Below are positions 50,609 to 58,469 of a DNA stretch of 64,000 bases, piece by piece. The stretch covers positions 62,001 to 126,000 of the forward strand of contig NZ_RHOY01000003.1 of assembly GCF_003946725.1 (NCBI RefSeq), read 5' to 3'. The translations under genes and the position numbers were made by a program. Origin of the DNA: Agrilactobacillus yilanensis. Its GTDB lineage: Bacteria; Bacillota; Bacilli; Lactobacillales; Lactobacillaceae. The notes below the pieces were generated by a model. The model did not search any database, was not told the origin of the DNA, and worked only from the letters and a program-made list of their open reading frames with translations. Numbering within the stretch: the stretch's first letter is position 1; every line of letters starts with the position of its first letter.

Positions 50609-51956
50609 TATCTTCCATCCTCTTGATTTGTGTGACTTGTGCCTTTAAAGTACCGTCTTTTAAGTGAACTTCAATTGTATCTTTGGGCTGAACTTTTGTT
50701 ACAGTAGTCACAATTTCTTGAGCGACTGTTGTATAGCTGTAACCCCGACCTAAAATTTTTAAAGGGCTTAAATGATCTAAACCTTGAATTTGCGTCTGCA
50801 CTTGTAGCTGGCGTTGCTGCAAGTACCGCTGAAATTGCTTATACAGGTTGGTTTCACTTTGCTGTAACGCTTTTTTCTGTGTCAAAATCTGCTGATCTAA
50901 ATGTAATAGCTGTAAGCGTTGGCTTAAATTAGCTACTTTTTGCTGTTGCTGCTGAACTTGTGCAGCTGTTAATTTGATTAAATTATTTTTTGCCAGATCC
51001 AAGCGCTGACTGTAATTTTCGTACAATCGTTGCGGCTGCTGCAGCACGTAACTCTGGGTTAGGCGCTGCACATGCTGTTGCTGGCTGATAAGCTGCCGTT
51101 TTAAGACTTGTATCAATCGCAAGCGCAGTTTTTGAATATTGAGTAATTCATCTTCTAAAACTGGGGTTGCCAATTCAGCTGCAGCTGTTGGCGTTGCCGC
51201 GCGCACGTCAGCTGCCAGATCGCTCAGTGTTGTGTCTGTTTCATGACCGACAGACGAAATAATCGGAATTGCACTGTTAGCAATTTCACGAACAACAGCT
51301 TCTTCATTAAAAGGCCAGAGATCTTCCAATGATCCACCACCGCGGCCGATAATAATCGTATCAAATCCACCAAGCAGTTTAATTTCTTTTAACCGGGCTA
51401 CTAGACTGTCCTTAGCTTGATCCCCTTGAACAACTGCCGGGAATAAAACCAATTCCACAATGGGGTAGCGCCGTTTAACCGTCGTCATGATATCTCGAAT
51501 CACGGCGCCGCTGGGACTGGTTACAACTGCAATCCGCTTAGGAAAACGGCTTAAAGGCCGTTTTTCTTGCGAAAAAAGACCTTCTTTTGCTAATTTTTCT
51601 TTTAATTGCTCGTAGGCTAAATACAAGGCCCCTAAGCCATCAGGCATGATTTGTTTCACGTAAATTTGGTAGTTACCTGTTGGTTCATAAACAGAAATTC
51701 GGCCGGTAATTAAGACTTGCATGCCAGTTTCCAATTCAAATTTAACTTTTTCAAAATCAGATTTAAACATCACCGCATCAATTTTTGCATGGGCATCTTT
51801 TAAACTGAAATACTGATGTCCAGGCCGCAGCCGAAAATTAGAAATCTCACCCTTTAAAAAAATTTGATCTAAGTAAGGATCCACTTCAAATTTGCGTTTG
51901 ATATATTGGGTTAACGCTGTGACGGTTAAATACTTATCGCTTGTTTCCTGTGTCAT
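50601..51956 (-). CDS. xseA: Exodeoxyribonuclease VII large subunit
   Basis: XseA is the catalytic subunit. The 451-residue protein has an N-terminal OB fold ([22 protein letters not shown]), the catalytic region with [13 protein letters not shown] and [16 protein letters not shown], and a long Gln-rich coiled-coil C-terminus that binds XseB. Its start overlaps the end of folD by 23 bases and its end overlaps xseB by 8 bases. Confidence 0.97.
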   Translation of the reverse strand: MTQETSDKYLTVTALTQYIKRKFEVDPYLDQIFLKGEISNFRLRPGHQYFSLKDAHAKIDAVMFKSDFEKVKFELETGMQVLITGRISVYEPTGNYQIYVKQIMPDGLGALYLAYEQLKEKLAKEGLFSQEKRPLSRFPKRIAVVTSPSGAVIRDIMTTVKRRYPIVELVLFPAVVQGDQAKDSLVARLKEIKLLGGFDTIIIGRGGGSLEDLWPFNEEAVVREIANSAIPIISSVGHETDTTLSDLAADVRAATPTAAAELATPVLEDELLNIQKLRLRLIQVLKRQLISQQQHVQRLTQSYVLQQPQRLYENYSQRLDLAKNNLIKLTAAQVQQQQQKVANLSQRLQLLHLDQQILTQKKALQQSETNLYKQFQRYLQQRQLQVQTQIQGLDHLSPLKILGRGYSYTTVAQEIVTTVTKVQPKDTIEVHLKDGTLKAQVTQIKRMEDND

Positions 51957-52803
51957 TGAGTGCCCTTCTTTTGGCGATATTAATGGTTTGCTGCATCAAC
52001 ATTGTAATGGTCATTGGGCCAACACCACCAGGAACGGGGGTAATCAAACTGGCTTTATCAAAGCAATCTTCATAGTCCACATCGCCGGTTAATTTATTAT
52101 TAATATCCCGATTCATACCAACATCTATCACAACAGCGCCGGCTTTAATATCTTTCGCCTTAATGTATTCACTTCTACCAATGGCAACGACTAAAATATC
52201 GGCTTGCTGTGTAATTTCTTGTAAATTTTTAGTTTGTGAATGCACGATAGTTACTGTGGCATTGGCATTAAGCAACATTGCAGCCATTGGTCGACCAACG
52301 ATTGTACTGCGGCCAATAATGACGGCATTTTTCCCAGTAGGATCAACGTTATAAAATTCAAGCATCTTCATGATGCCAAACGGCGTACTCGGCACAATTT
52401 CAGCCCGGTTGCTCCAAAGTTTGCCCACATTCACTGGATGAAAGCCATCCACATCTTTTTCAGGTGTAATACTATCCAAAACAGCTTCCGCATTAATATG
52501 ACTTGGTAAAGGCAGCTGCACTAAAATACCATCAATTTTTGGATCATGATTTAATAAGCTGATTCGTTCCAATAATTCTAACTGCGTTGTTTCAGTAGAC
52601 AAACGAATCACAATTGAATTAATGCCAATTTTTTCTGCTTTACGGTGTTTATTACGTACATAAATTTGACTGGCATCATCTTCACCGACAATAATCACTG
52701 CTAATCCCGGTACAATGCCATTTTCTTTAAGTGCTTGAACATCCCCAGCCATTTGCGTAATGCAATGTTGTGATAGGGCCTTACCATCTATTATTTTAGC
52801 CAC
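51934..52803 (-). CDS. folD: Methylenetetrahydrofolate dehydrogenase/cyclohydrolase FolD
   Basis: FolD interconverts 5,10-methylene- and 10-formyl-tetrahydrofolate, supplying one-carbon units for purines and for Fmt. The 289-residue protein has the YVRNKHRKAEKIGI segment with the catalytic Lys, DGILVQLPLP, and the NADP-binding GRSTIVGRPMA motif. The start is GTG 52803, 8 bases after GGAGG. It overlaps xseA by 23 bases and is preceded by the nusB terminator. Confidence 0.97.
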   Translation of the reverse strand: MAKIIDGKALSQHCITQMAGDVQALKENGIVPGLAVIIVGEDDASQIYVRNKHRKAEKIGINSIVIRLSTETTQLELLERISLLNHDPKIDGILVQLPLPSHINAEAVLDSITPEKDVDGFHPVNVGKLWSNRAEIVPSTPFGIMKMLEFYNVDPTGKNAVIIGRSTIVGRPMAAMLLNANATVTIVHSQTKNLQEITQQADILVVAIGRSEYIKAKDIKAGAVVIDVGMNRDINNKLTGDVDYEDCFDKASLITPVPGGVGPMTITMLMQQTINIAKRRALNDTGNKR

Positions 52804-52944
52804 GTTTTAATCCTCCAGAATAATTGATATGTCCTTTAGTATACCAACAAAGCCAGCTTAGCGCCTAGACTTTAGTTTGTAAAAAACATTCGTTAAAAAT
52901 TACGCAAAAAAACTCAAAAGCAATCAACGTTGCTAAAAAAATAA

Positions 52945-52978
52945 GAGGCTCGTCGACAAATAAAATTGTCATAGCCTC
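52945..52978 (-). terminator. Terminator after nusB
   Basis: The stem GAGGCT/AGCCTC with inner GACAA/TTGTC is followed on the minus strand by TTATTTTTTTAGC. It shares the GGCT-GTCGACAAA core with the hairpin at 11745. Confidence 0.85.
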
Positions 52979-52983
52979 CTTTT

Positions 52984-53430
52984 TTAATCATTTATTGAAT
53001 CTTTTGTATCGACATAATTGGATAAGACACCGTTAATAAACTTACGGGAGGTATCATCTCCAAAATCTTTGGCCAATTCAATCGCTTCATTAATCGCCAC
53101 TGGATTAGGCAGCTGGGTTTCTTCTAAAATTTCAAATAACCCTAACCGTAAAATTGTCAAATCCGTACGGTTTAAACGTTCTAACCGCCAGCCATTTTTT
53201 AAGTTAACTCTAATTTTTTCATCCAGTTCCGTCTTATGGGCTAGGACACCTGTCACCAAAGCGGTTAAATAAGGTGGAATCTCTAAAGGGGCCAACTCAT
53301 CATCTTTAATATGTTGCACAATGACCCAGACCTTTTCGATAGCTTCTTTAGCATCCACGTCTGTCCCATCGGCGACCATGAACAAAACTTGAAAGGCAAC
53401 TTTTCGAATATTATGTTGGTTTACTTCCAT
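52984..53430 (-). CDS. nusB: Transcription antitermination protein NusB
   Basis: NusB binds boxA with S10 to keep rRNA operons transcribed. The 148-residue all-helical protein has RKVAFQVLFM near the N-terminus and the C-terminal family pattern NEAIELAKDFGDDTSRKFINGVL. Its start overlaps the stop of the Asp23-like gene by one base. A terminator stands directly after it. Confidence 0.97.
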   Translation of the reverse strand: MEVNQHNIRKVAFQVLFMVADGTDVDAKEAIEKVWVIVQHIKDDELAPLEIPPYLTALVTGVLAHKTELDEKIRVNLKNGWRLERLNRTDLTILRLGLFEILEETQLPNPVAINEAIELAKDFGDDTSRKFINGVLSNYVDTKDSIND

Positions 53431-53909
53431 TAATCTTGAGCTCCATCTTCTGTAAGTGTTGCATCGGCAGCTGTATCTTCAGCTTCATCATCGTTATCGT
53501 TAAACAACGTACTTGGATCTAATTTTTGTGCTTCTTTTTCTGGAATTAAGCCAACGACGTGAATGTTGATCTCATCTACTTTTAAATCTGTCATATAAAG
53601 TAGTTGTTCTTTTAAAGCTTGCTGCAATGCCACTGCAACTTTAGGAACGGAAACGCCATAATTTAAATAGGCATAAATATCAACAATTAAACGACCATCT
53701 GAAATCTTAATCGTCACGCCTTTACCGCGATTGACTCGGCCGAATAATTCATTAATATTGTTGGTTAATGTGCCCCGCATTTCATAAACGCCATCAATTT
53801 GACTAGCTGCGATTCCTAAAATGATTTCTAAGACCTCTGGTGCAATCTCAATGCGTCCTCGACCGTCTTCTTGAGCCTGCACAATAATATTTGTATTTTC
53901 AGTCATCAT
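53430..53909 (-). CDS. yqhY: Asp23/Gls24 family protein (YqhY)
   Basis: A second Asp23-domain paralogue, 159 residues, with the pattern LGIAASQIDGVYEMRGTL and the later VDIYAYLNYGVSVPKVAVALQ. The C-terminal tail is acidic and low in complexity. In B. subtilis yqhY lies near accBC and nusB and affects fatty acid synthesis; here it is coupled to nusB by a one-base overlap. Two ATG codons (53909, 53906) are possible starts. The efp or acc genes often found next to it are not here. Confidence 0.92.
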   Translation of the reverse strand: MMTENTNIIVQAQEDGRGRIEIAPEVLEIILGIAASQIDGVYEMRGTLTNNINELFGRVNRGKGVTIKISDGRLIVDIYAYLNYGVSVPKVAVALQQALKEQLLYMTDLKVDEINIHVVGLIPEKEAQKLDPSTLFNDNDDEAEDTAADATLTEDGAQD

Positions 53910-54077
53910 TAAACTCCAATCTAGATCTTAATTGATCAGCTTTTCCTGTATTGTAGTCTTTATATTATAACATTTTCAACAAAACAATGCAGTTTAATCA
54001 TAGCAAGCCAACCGCTATGATTGCAAGCTTTCTCAACAAAAAAGTCGATAAAATTAGCCTATTTTCGTATAAAAAAA

Positions 54078-54103
54078 GAGTTTGACACGAATTGGTCAAA
54101 CTC
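54078..54103 (-). terminator. Terminator after rplU-prp-rpmA
   Basis: A perfect 9-bp stem GAGTTTGAC/GTCAAACTC with an 8-base loop, followed on the minus strand by a run of seven T. Confidence 0.93.
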
Positions 54104-54113
54104 CAAAAATTTA

Positions 54114-54398
54114 TTAATCAGCTACTGGGTAAACTGAAACTTTCTTTTTATCTTTGCCAAGACGTTCGAAACGTACGATACCTTCAGCAGTTGCGAATAA
54201 AGTATCGTCACCACCACGGCTTACATTAGTGCCGGGATGAATTTTAGTACCACGTTGACGGAAGATAATAGAACCAGCAGTTACACGTTGACCATCTGCT
54301 GCTTTAGCGCCTAAACGACGACCAGCAGAGTCACGACCGTTAGCAGTAGAACCGCCACCTTTATGATGGGCGAAGAATTGTAAATTCATTTCTAACAT
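54114..54398 (-). CDS. rpmA: 50S ribosomal protein L27 with Prp-cleavable N-terminus
   Basis: L27 reaches toward the peptidyl transferase centre. The 94-residue product begins [16 protein letters not shown]: the first nine residues (through FFA) are the Firmicutes-specific extension removed by the protease Prp, whose gene lies just upstream. The start is ATG 54398 after GGAGGTG. It ends rplU-prp-rpmA and is followed by a strong terminator. Confidence 0.98.
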   Translation of the reverse strand: MLEMNLQFFAHHKGGGSTANGRDSAGRRLGAKAADGQRVTAGSIIFRQRGTKIHPGTNVSRGGDDTLFATAEGIVRFERLGKDKKKVSVYPVAD

Positions 54399-54417
54399 AA
54401 GTTTCACCTCCAAAAAA

Positions 54418-54765
54418 TTAATTTTCTGAATTATTGCGATTCACAATAATATAATCTTTATATTTAGTTTCAATACTTTGCAACGTTCCCAACAAATTCT
54501 CTAACAGAATTTGGCAGATTAACATTTTATCTTTGTCAATCTTCAAGGGGACGGCAACTTCAAGTAGACCACCGTTTTGCTCATCAGCGGTAATAATCGG
54601 TTCAATTCCCGCTAAATTCTCAAGACTATTAGTAGTCCCAATCGCAGTTGCAGATACTGCTGCACAGACAATATCTTGCCCATATTCACCAGCATCCGCA
54701 TGTCCTGTAATGCGAAAACGTTCGATGTTACCATCACTGTTTCTAAAGAAATGCGCACTTATCAT
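54418..54765 (-). CDS. prp: Ribosomal-processing cysteine protease Prp
   Basis: Prp removes the N-terminal extension of L27. The 115-residue protein has the catalytic pair His22 (TGHADAG) and Cys34 (DIVCAAVSA), at the same positions as in the studied staphylococcal enzyme. It is placed between rplU and rpmA, its own substrate gene, as in other Firmicutes; the gap to rpmA is 19 bases. Confidence 0.97.
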   Translation of the reverse strand: MISAHFFRNSDGNIERFRITGHADAGEYGQDIVCAAVSATAIGTTNSLENLAGIEPIITADEQNGGLLEVAVPLKIDKDKMLICQILLENLLGTLQSIETKYKDYIIVNRNNSEN

Positions 54766-54822
54766 AATTAAACACTCTTCTTTAACAAAACTTTCGGTTA
54801 GTCAATCACAAAACGCGCTTAA

Positions 54823-55131
54823 TTAAGCGTTGATCTTGTCAATAACAACTTTCGTGTATGGTTGACGATGACCCTTCTTTTGATGACTGTGTTTTTTAGG
54901 TTTGTATTTGAAAGTGACAACTTTCTTTTCCTTACCTTGTTTTTCAACAGTCCCTGTAACAGTGGCACCTTCTACAACAGGTGTGCCAATTTTAGTTTCA
55001 TCACCGCTTACTAAGATTACTTGATCAAAAGAAACCTTTTCACCAGCTTCAACAGGTAATTTTTCAATATAGATTGGTTGACCTTCTTCAACCTTATATT
55101 GTTTACCACCAGTTTCAATAATTGCGTACAT
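54823..55131 (-). CDS. rplU: 50S ribosomal protein L21
   Basis: L21 binds 23S rRNA near L20. The 102-residue product begins [14 protein letters not shown] and ends with the family's [15 protein letters not shown] segment. The start is ATG 55131 after GGAGGTG; the longer upstream frame runs into the leader. It heads rplU-prp-rpmA with its own promoter and a structured leader. Confidence 0.98.
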   Translation of the reverse strand: MYAIIETGGKQYKVEEGQPIYIEKLPVEAGEKVSFDQVILVSGDETKIGTPVVEGATVTGTVEKQGKEKKVVTFKYKPKKHSHQKKGHRQPYTKVVIDKINA

Positions 55132-55229
55132 TCTTTTGCACCTCCTACTTTTTCTTAGACTCGCCGTCATAGGCGCTATGCTTTAACCTATTCCGAGCGG
55201 TTGCAGATGTGGCGTGCACAAATACAACT
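55132..55229 (-). ncRNA. L21 leader (5' leader of rplU-prp-rpmA)
   Basis: The leader of about 100 bases contains GCACGCCACATCTGCAACC, a central CGCTCGG segment, and ATAGGTTAAAGCATAGCGCCTAT, which can form a stem (ATAGG/CCTAT), followed by GACGGCGAGTC. Firmicutes L21 leaders have this position, length and composition; the assignment is from memory of the family, not a covariance search. Confidence 0.6.
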
Positions 55230-55234
55230 CGTTT

Positions 55235-55263
55235 AATATATCAAATTCTTTTATATTAGTCAA
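55235..55263 (-). promoter_or_regulatory. rplU promoter
   Basis: -35 TTGACT (55263-55258), a 17-base spacer and -10 TATATT (55240-55235), placing the transcription start near 55229. Confidence 0.8.
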
Positions 55264-55293
55264 ATAATTCTTGGCGTACCTCAAACACACCGA

Positions 55294-55545
55294 TTACCTT
55301 TTATCTTTTTCATCAAAAATATCATAATGGACCATCGAATTTAAATCATAGCGTTGATCTTGACTATCGGTTAGTACCCCCCGCCGATCTCTAAGTTGTG
55401 CTGCCAGCGTATCTCGGGGCCCATAATTACCATTTTCGATCTTTACTGGGACTTCTAAAACCCGGCCATCTGCAAATTCCACATAAAAATAAATATAATG
55501 GCTAATAACTGGTTTCTTTTTTCGTCGCCTCAATTTCTTTTTCAT
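55294..55545 (-). CDS. Small basic protein of unknown function
   Basis: I do not recognise this 83-residue protein. It has a strongly basic N-terminus (ten of the first eleven residues after Met are Lys, Arg or Leu), a predicted beta-strand pair (HYIYFYVEFADGRVLEVPVKI), a Pro-Arg-Asp loop and an acidic C-terminus. There is no signal peptide or membrane segment. The start is ATG 55545 after GAGGCGG. A -35-like TTGAAA lies upstream in the gap shared with the divergent DUF5067-like gene. It precedes the rplU promoter and seems monocistronic. Confidence 0.65.
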   Translation of the reverse strand: MKKKLRRRKKKPVISHYIYFYVEFADGRVLEVPVKIENGNYGPRDTLAAQLRDRRGVLTDSQDQRYDLNSMVHYDIFDEKDKR

Positions 55546-55677
55546 AATAACACCGCCTCAAATTGTACCGCCTGATGCCTTATATATAAATATAACAGTT
55601 TTATTTTCAAGATAAAATCAATTTTCCTCAAATTTCTTGATATAATTTAAGGTGAGAATCTATTTTAGGAGTAAACC

Positions 55678-56292
55678 ATGGCCCAAACAAGACGACAACG
55701 TTATCAAAAGAAAAGACCCTTTTATAAAAAAAATAAATTTTGGCTGTTCGTTTTAATCTTTCTGCTGGCTTTAGGCTTTGGCAGCAATTATTTGCTGCAG
55801 CAAAATACAGCGGGTCAAAAGTCATCAGCCGCTAAAAGGGAATCCCAAATTATTTCTAAAACCGCTAAGAAATCCAAACTTGCTAAAAGTAAAGCGCAAT
55901 TCAAAAAAGATACTTTTGAAACAAAACAATTCAAATTAAGTTTAATCAGTGGTAAAATCACTGCTGACAAAGCAGGCAATCCTGTTTTATGGCTAGACTA
56001 TCGTTTTAAAAATCAAAGTGATCAAAAGCTTAAAGCACAAACGGTGTGGCAGACAAATGCCAAACTTTATCAAAATCAAACACGTCTAAGCTCCACGGAC
56101 CAGCTTATTTCAACTTTACCAACGAGTGATCAAACGGAAATTGACCAAACGTCTAAATGGACCCCTGCTCAAGCCACAACCACCGGGGCCATTGCTTATA
56201 AGCTTGTCAATAAACAGGATATTGTTTTAAAGTTTATTGATCCAACGACGCAAACTGTTGTGGGCACAAAAAACTATAAATTAACAGAATAA
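55678..56292 (+). CDS. Membrane-anchored DUF5067-like protein
   Basis: A 204-residue protein with a Lys/Arg-rich N-terminus, one transmembrane helix (about residues 21-42, WLFVLIFLLALGFG), a Lys/Ser-rich linker and an extracellular beta-sandwich-like domain (LISGKITADKAGNPVLWLDY). This resembles the DUF5067 extracellular domain of lactic acid bacteria, of unknown function. No lipobox Cys is present. The start is ATG 55678 after AGGAG; a -10 TATAAT lies at 55641-55646 with a poor -35. Confidence 0.75.
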   Translation: MAQTRRQRYQKKRPFYKKNKFWLFVLIFLLALGFGSNYLLQQNTAGQKSSAAKRESQIISKTAKKSKLAKSKAQFKKDTFETKQFKLSLISGKITADKAGNPVLWLDYRFKNQSDQKLKAQTVWQTNAKLYQNQTRLSSTDQLISTLPTSDQTEIDQTSKWTPAQATTTGAIAYKLVNKQDIVLKFIDPTTQTVVGTKNYKLTE

Positions 56293-56356
56293 CCCCTGAT
56301 ATAACTGGACTTTTTAGAAATAAATAAAAAAAATTAGAAATTTCAGAATTTTAAAC

Positions 56357-56385
56357 TATACATTTATTTTTCAACATGTTAAACT
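56357..56385 (+). promoter_or_regulatory. Promoter of the candidate small RNA
   Basis: -35 TATACA (56357-56362), a 17-base spacer ending in TGT, and an extended -10 TAAACT (56380-56385). The predicted start, near 56391, coincides with the first base of hairpin 1. Confidence 0.5.
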
Positions 56386-56390
56386 AAGTA

Positions 56391-56455
56391 CGTCACTTTC
56401 CTCCCAAAAAAAGTGGCGAGCTCTGACTCCTACCCGATGGTCAGAGCTTTTTTTT
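56391..56455 (+). ncRNA. Candidate small RNA with two C-rich hairpin loops and an intrinsic terminator
   Basis: Two abutting hairpins: stem 1 CGTCACTTT/AAAGTGGCG (56391-56399 with 56410-56418, one G-U pair) has the loop CCTCCCAAAA; stem 2 AGCTCTGAC/GTCAGAGCT (56419-56427 with 56440-56448) has the loop TCCTACCCGATG and is followed by eight T. The loops contain anti-Shine-Dalgarno sequence. It lies 98 bases after the DUF5067-like gene and 54 bases before the MATE gene. It could instead be a simple terminator pair for the upstream gene or an attenuator for the downstream one. Confidence 0.55.
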
Positions 56456-56509
56456 CGTTTATTTTTAATAAATTAAAATTTATCATAACTTAGCTTAGAG
56501 GTTAATATA

Positions 56510-57856
56510 ATGCAAACAACTGATTTAACCACTGGGGCGCCTCTGCGGAAGATCCTTTTATTCGCATTACCTTTAGTGGGTGGCGCTTTATTTCAACAGC
56601 TCTACAATTTTACAGATACTGTCATTGTTGGCCATTTGATTGGCATTGACGGTGTCGCCGCAGTAGGTACTTTTTATCCTTTAAATTTTTTAATCCTAGG
56701 TTTTATCCAAGGCGCTTGTATCGGTTTTAGCATCCCGCTTTCTCAACAAGTTGGCGCTAAAAATAAAGCAGCGGTCAATCGTTTTTTCACAAACGCTTGG
56801 TGGTTATGTCTTGGTCTAACGTTGCTACTAACCCCGCTCATGATTCTTTTGACCCCCAGCCTTTTAACGCACTTACATACCCCCGCCAATATTTTAGAAA
56901 TGGCGATAAAATTTACAACTATTTCGTTTATTGGTATACCTGCAAATATTCTTTATAATTATGCCGCTGCCGCATTACGCGCCTTTGGAGATTCCGTCCA
57001 TCCGTTATATTTTTTAATAATATCTTTAATCATTAATGTGGGCTTGGATTTGTTTTTCATTGCAAAATTACATATGGGTATTGCCGGCGCTGCTTGGGCC
57101 ACTGTCATTAGTGAATTTATCGGTGGCCTATTAAATTTGAGCTTATTTCTAATTGGTCCACAACGTTTAAAATTGATTAAATCGGATTGGCAAATCAAAG
57201 CCCAATCCATTAAAGAATTATGTCGAATTGGATTGCCCATGGGCTTTGAATATGCTGTCTCCGCTATTGGCGCGCTAATTATGCAAACGGGTATTAATCG
57301 TTTGGGCTCCAATATTGTAGCCGCACAATCCGCCGCTGAAAAAATTCGGCAGCTATTTACCTTGCCCATGGAAAGTGTTGGTGCGGCAATGGCGACTTAC
57401 CAAGCACAAAATTACGGTGCCCATAATCGGCAGCGTTTAAAACAAGGCGTTCTCAGTGGTGTCCTGATCCAAATCATTTATGCCTGCAGTGCTTTTTTAA
57501 TCTTGATGCTTTCAAAACAATACTTACTCACTTTAGTTTTAGGTACGAATGTGACGCCTATTTTAAATAACGCCAATCGTTATATTTTAATTATTAGTTT
57601 ATTTTTCCCAATCCATGGTTTCTTAATGATTTTCAGAAATACTTTACAAGGTTGGGGCTATAGTTTGCCCGCCATTTTTTCTGGATTTGGTGAATTAATC
57701 GGTCGAGCAGCTGGCGGCTTTTTAGCCATGGGGGCCCTGGGTTTCACCGCAATTTGCTTCGCGAATCCACTGGCCTGGGGGTTAGCGTTGATTTATTGTC
57801 TGATTATGACCCGTATTATTTATAAAAATAAATTACAACAGATGTTGTTATCTTGA
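56510..57856 (+). CDS. MATE family efflux transporter
   Basis: A 448-residue protein with about twelve hydrophobic helices in two related halves, starting with PLRKILLFALPLVGGALFQ and the conserved NFTDTVIVGHLIGIDGVAA region of helix 2. Family members expel cationic drugs or metabolites in exchange for H+ or Na+. The substrate cannot be predicted. The start is ATG 56510, 8 bases after AGAGG. No regulator gene is adjacent; the two-hairpin RNA lies just upstream. Confidence 0.92.
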   Translation: MQTTDLTTGAPLRKILLFALPLVGGALFQQLYNFTDTVIVGHLIGIDGVAAVGTFYPLNFLILGFIQGACIGFSIPLSQQVGAKNKAAVNRFFTNAWWLCLGLTLLLTPLMILLTPSLLTHLHTPANILEMAIKFTTISFIGIPANILYNYAAAALRAFGDSVHPLYFLIISLIINVGLDLFFIAKLHMGIAGAAWATVISEFIGGLLNLSLFLIGPQRLKLIKSDWQIKAQSIKELCRIGLPMGFEYAVSAIGALIMQTGINRLGSNIVAAQSAAEKIRQLFTLPMESVGAAMATYQAQNYGAHNRQRLKQGVLSGVLIQIIYACSAFLILMLSKQYLLTLVLGTNVTPILNNANRYILIISLFFPIHGFLMIFRNTLQGWGYSLPAIFSGFGELIGRAAGGFLAMGALGFTAICFANPLAWGLALIYCLIMTRIIYKNKLQQMLLS

Positions 57857-58313
57857 TAGGTGTATAAAAATAACATCTTATTTGATATTTTGTTTTAAAA
57901 AATGAACTGAATAACTTCCACAAAAAAGATAGAACGCTTATAATATTGGATGTGGGTAAAAGTTCATTAATTAAAATTTTATATGTACACAATGCGTGTC
58001 ACAAATAAAGGCATTAATCTAATTTAATTTCTGCTTATAGTGAAAGGGGATGCAAGCAATAGTAATCTCTACGGGACCATTTCAAAAACAAAAATCGATA
58101 AGACAATCAGCGCTTTACGAATGTTAAGTGTGTGACGGGATATTTTAAAAAAGTCCTAATCCATTGCTATAACTGCTCTGTTTTGTATAGTAGATTTTTC
58201 AAACTGGCCTTTTTTTCTAATTTTTAAAAAAAACAAAAATCGCTGTAACCCTTAACATGTAAGGACTACAGCGATAATCAGTAGTTTTAGATTTCTTTAG
58301 AAACCTGTTAAAG
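57857..58313. other. Non-coding stretch between the MATE gene and tRNA-Arg
   Basis: No convincing gene is found in these 457 bases. There is a promoter-like pair on the plus strand, TCCACA (57917-57922), a 16-base spacer and TATAAT (57939-57944), pointing into the stretch. Two tiny overlapping frames (58040-58135 from GTG, 58050-58127 from ATG) lack convincing starts. The right end holds the tRNA terminator. It may contain a small RNA or the decayed remains of a gene; neither can be proven. Confidence 0.5.
58239..58275 (-). terminator. Terminator after tRNA-Arg
   Basis: The stem ATCGCTGTA/TACAGCGAT with inner CCTTA/TAAGG is followed on the minus strand by TTTTGTTTTTTTT. Confidence 0.92.
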
Positions 58314-58387
58314 TGTCACAGGTGAGACTTGAACTCACGACCTACGGTTTAGAAGACCGTTGCTCTATCCAGCTGAGCCACTGTGAC
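58314..58387 (-). tRNA. tRNA-Arg (anticodon UCU)
   Basis: The minus-strand cloverleaf has acceptor GTCACAG/CTGTGAC, D arm GCTC/GAGC, anticodon stem ACGGT/ACCGT with loop CTTCTAA (anticodon TCT, reading AGA), and T arm GTGAG-TTCAAGT-CTCAC. The discriminator is A; the following bases (CTT) are not CCA, so the CCA end is added enzymatically. A strong promoter and terminator flank it. Confidence 0.97.
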
Positions 58388-58411
58388 ATATGGTGCGACG
58401 CAACGTTTACT

Positions 58412-58441
58412 ATTTTACACAAGGATACCCTTTTTTGTCAA
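58412..58441 (-). promoter_or_regulatory. tRNA-Arg promoter
   Basis: A perfect -35 TTGACA (58441-58436), an 18-base spacer ending in TG and -10 TAAAAT (58417-58412), giving a start near 58405. Confidence 0.8.
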
Positions 58442-58469
58442 TTATTATTTTAATCTCGAGGTGTTTTAT

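Noticed and set aside
56959-57369. 136-codon open frame on the minus strand opposite the MATE gene
   Set aside because: It is antisense to a clear transporter gene, with no ribosome-binding site and no family resemblance.
58040-58135. Small ORF(s) in the MATE-tRNA gap
   Set aside because: Only about 25-31 codons, two overlapping frames compete, and the GGGG before the ATG abuts it without spacing; no coding evidence.
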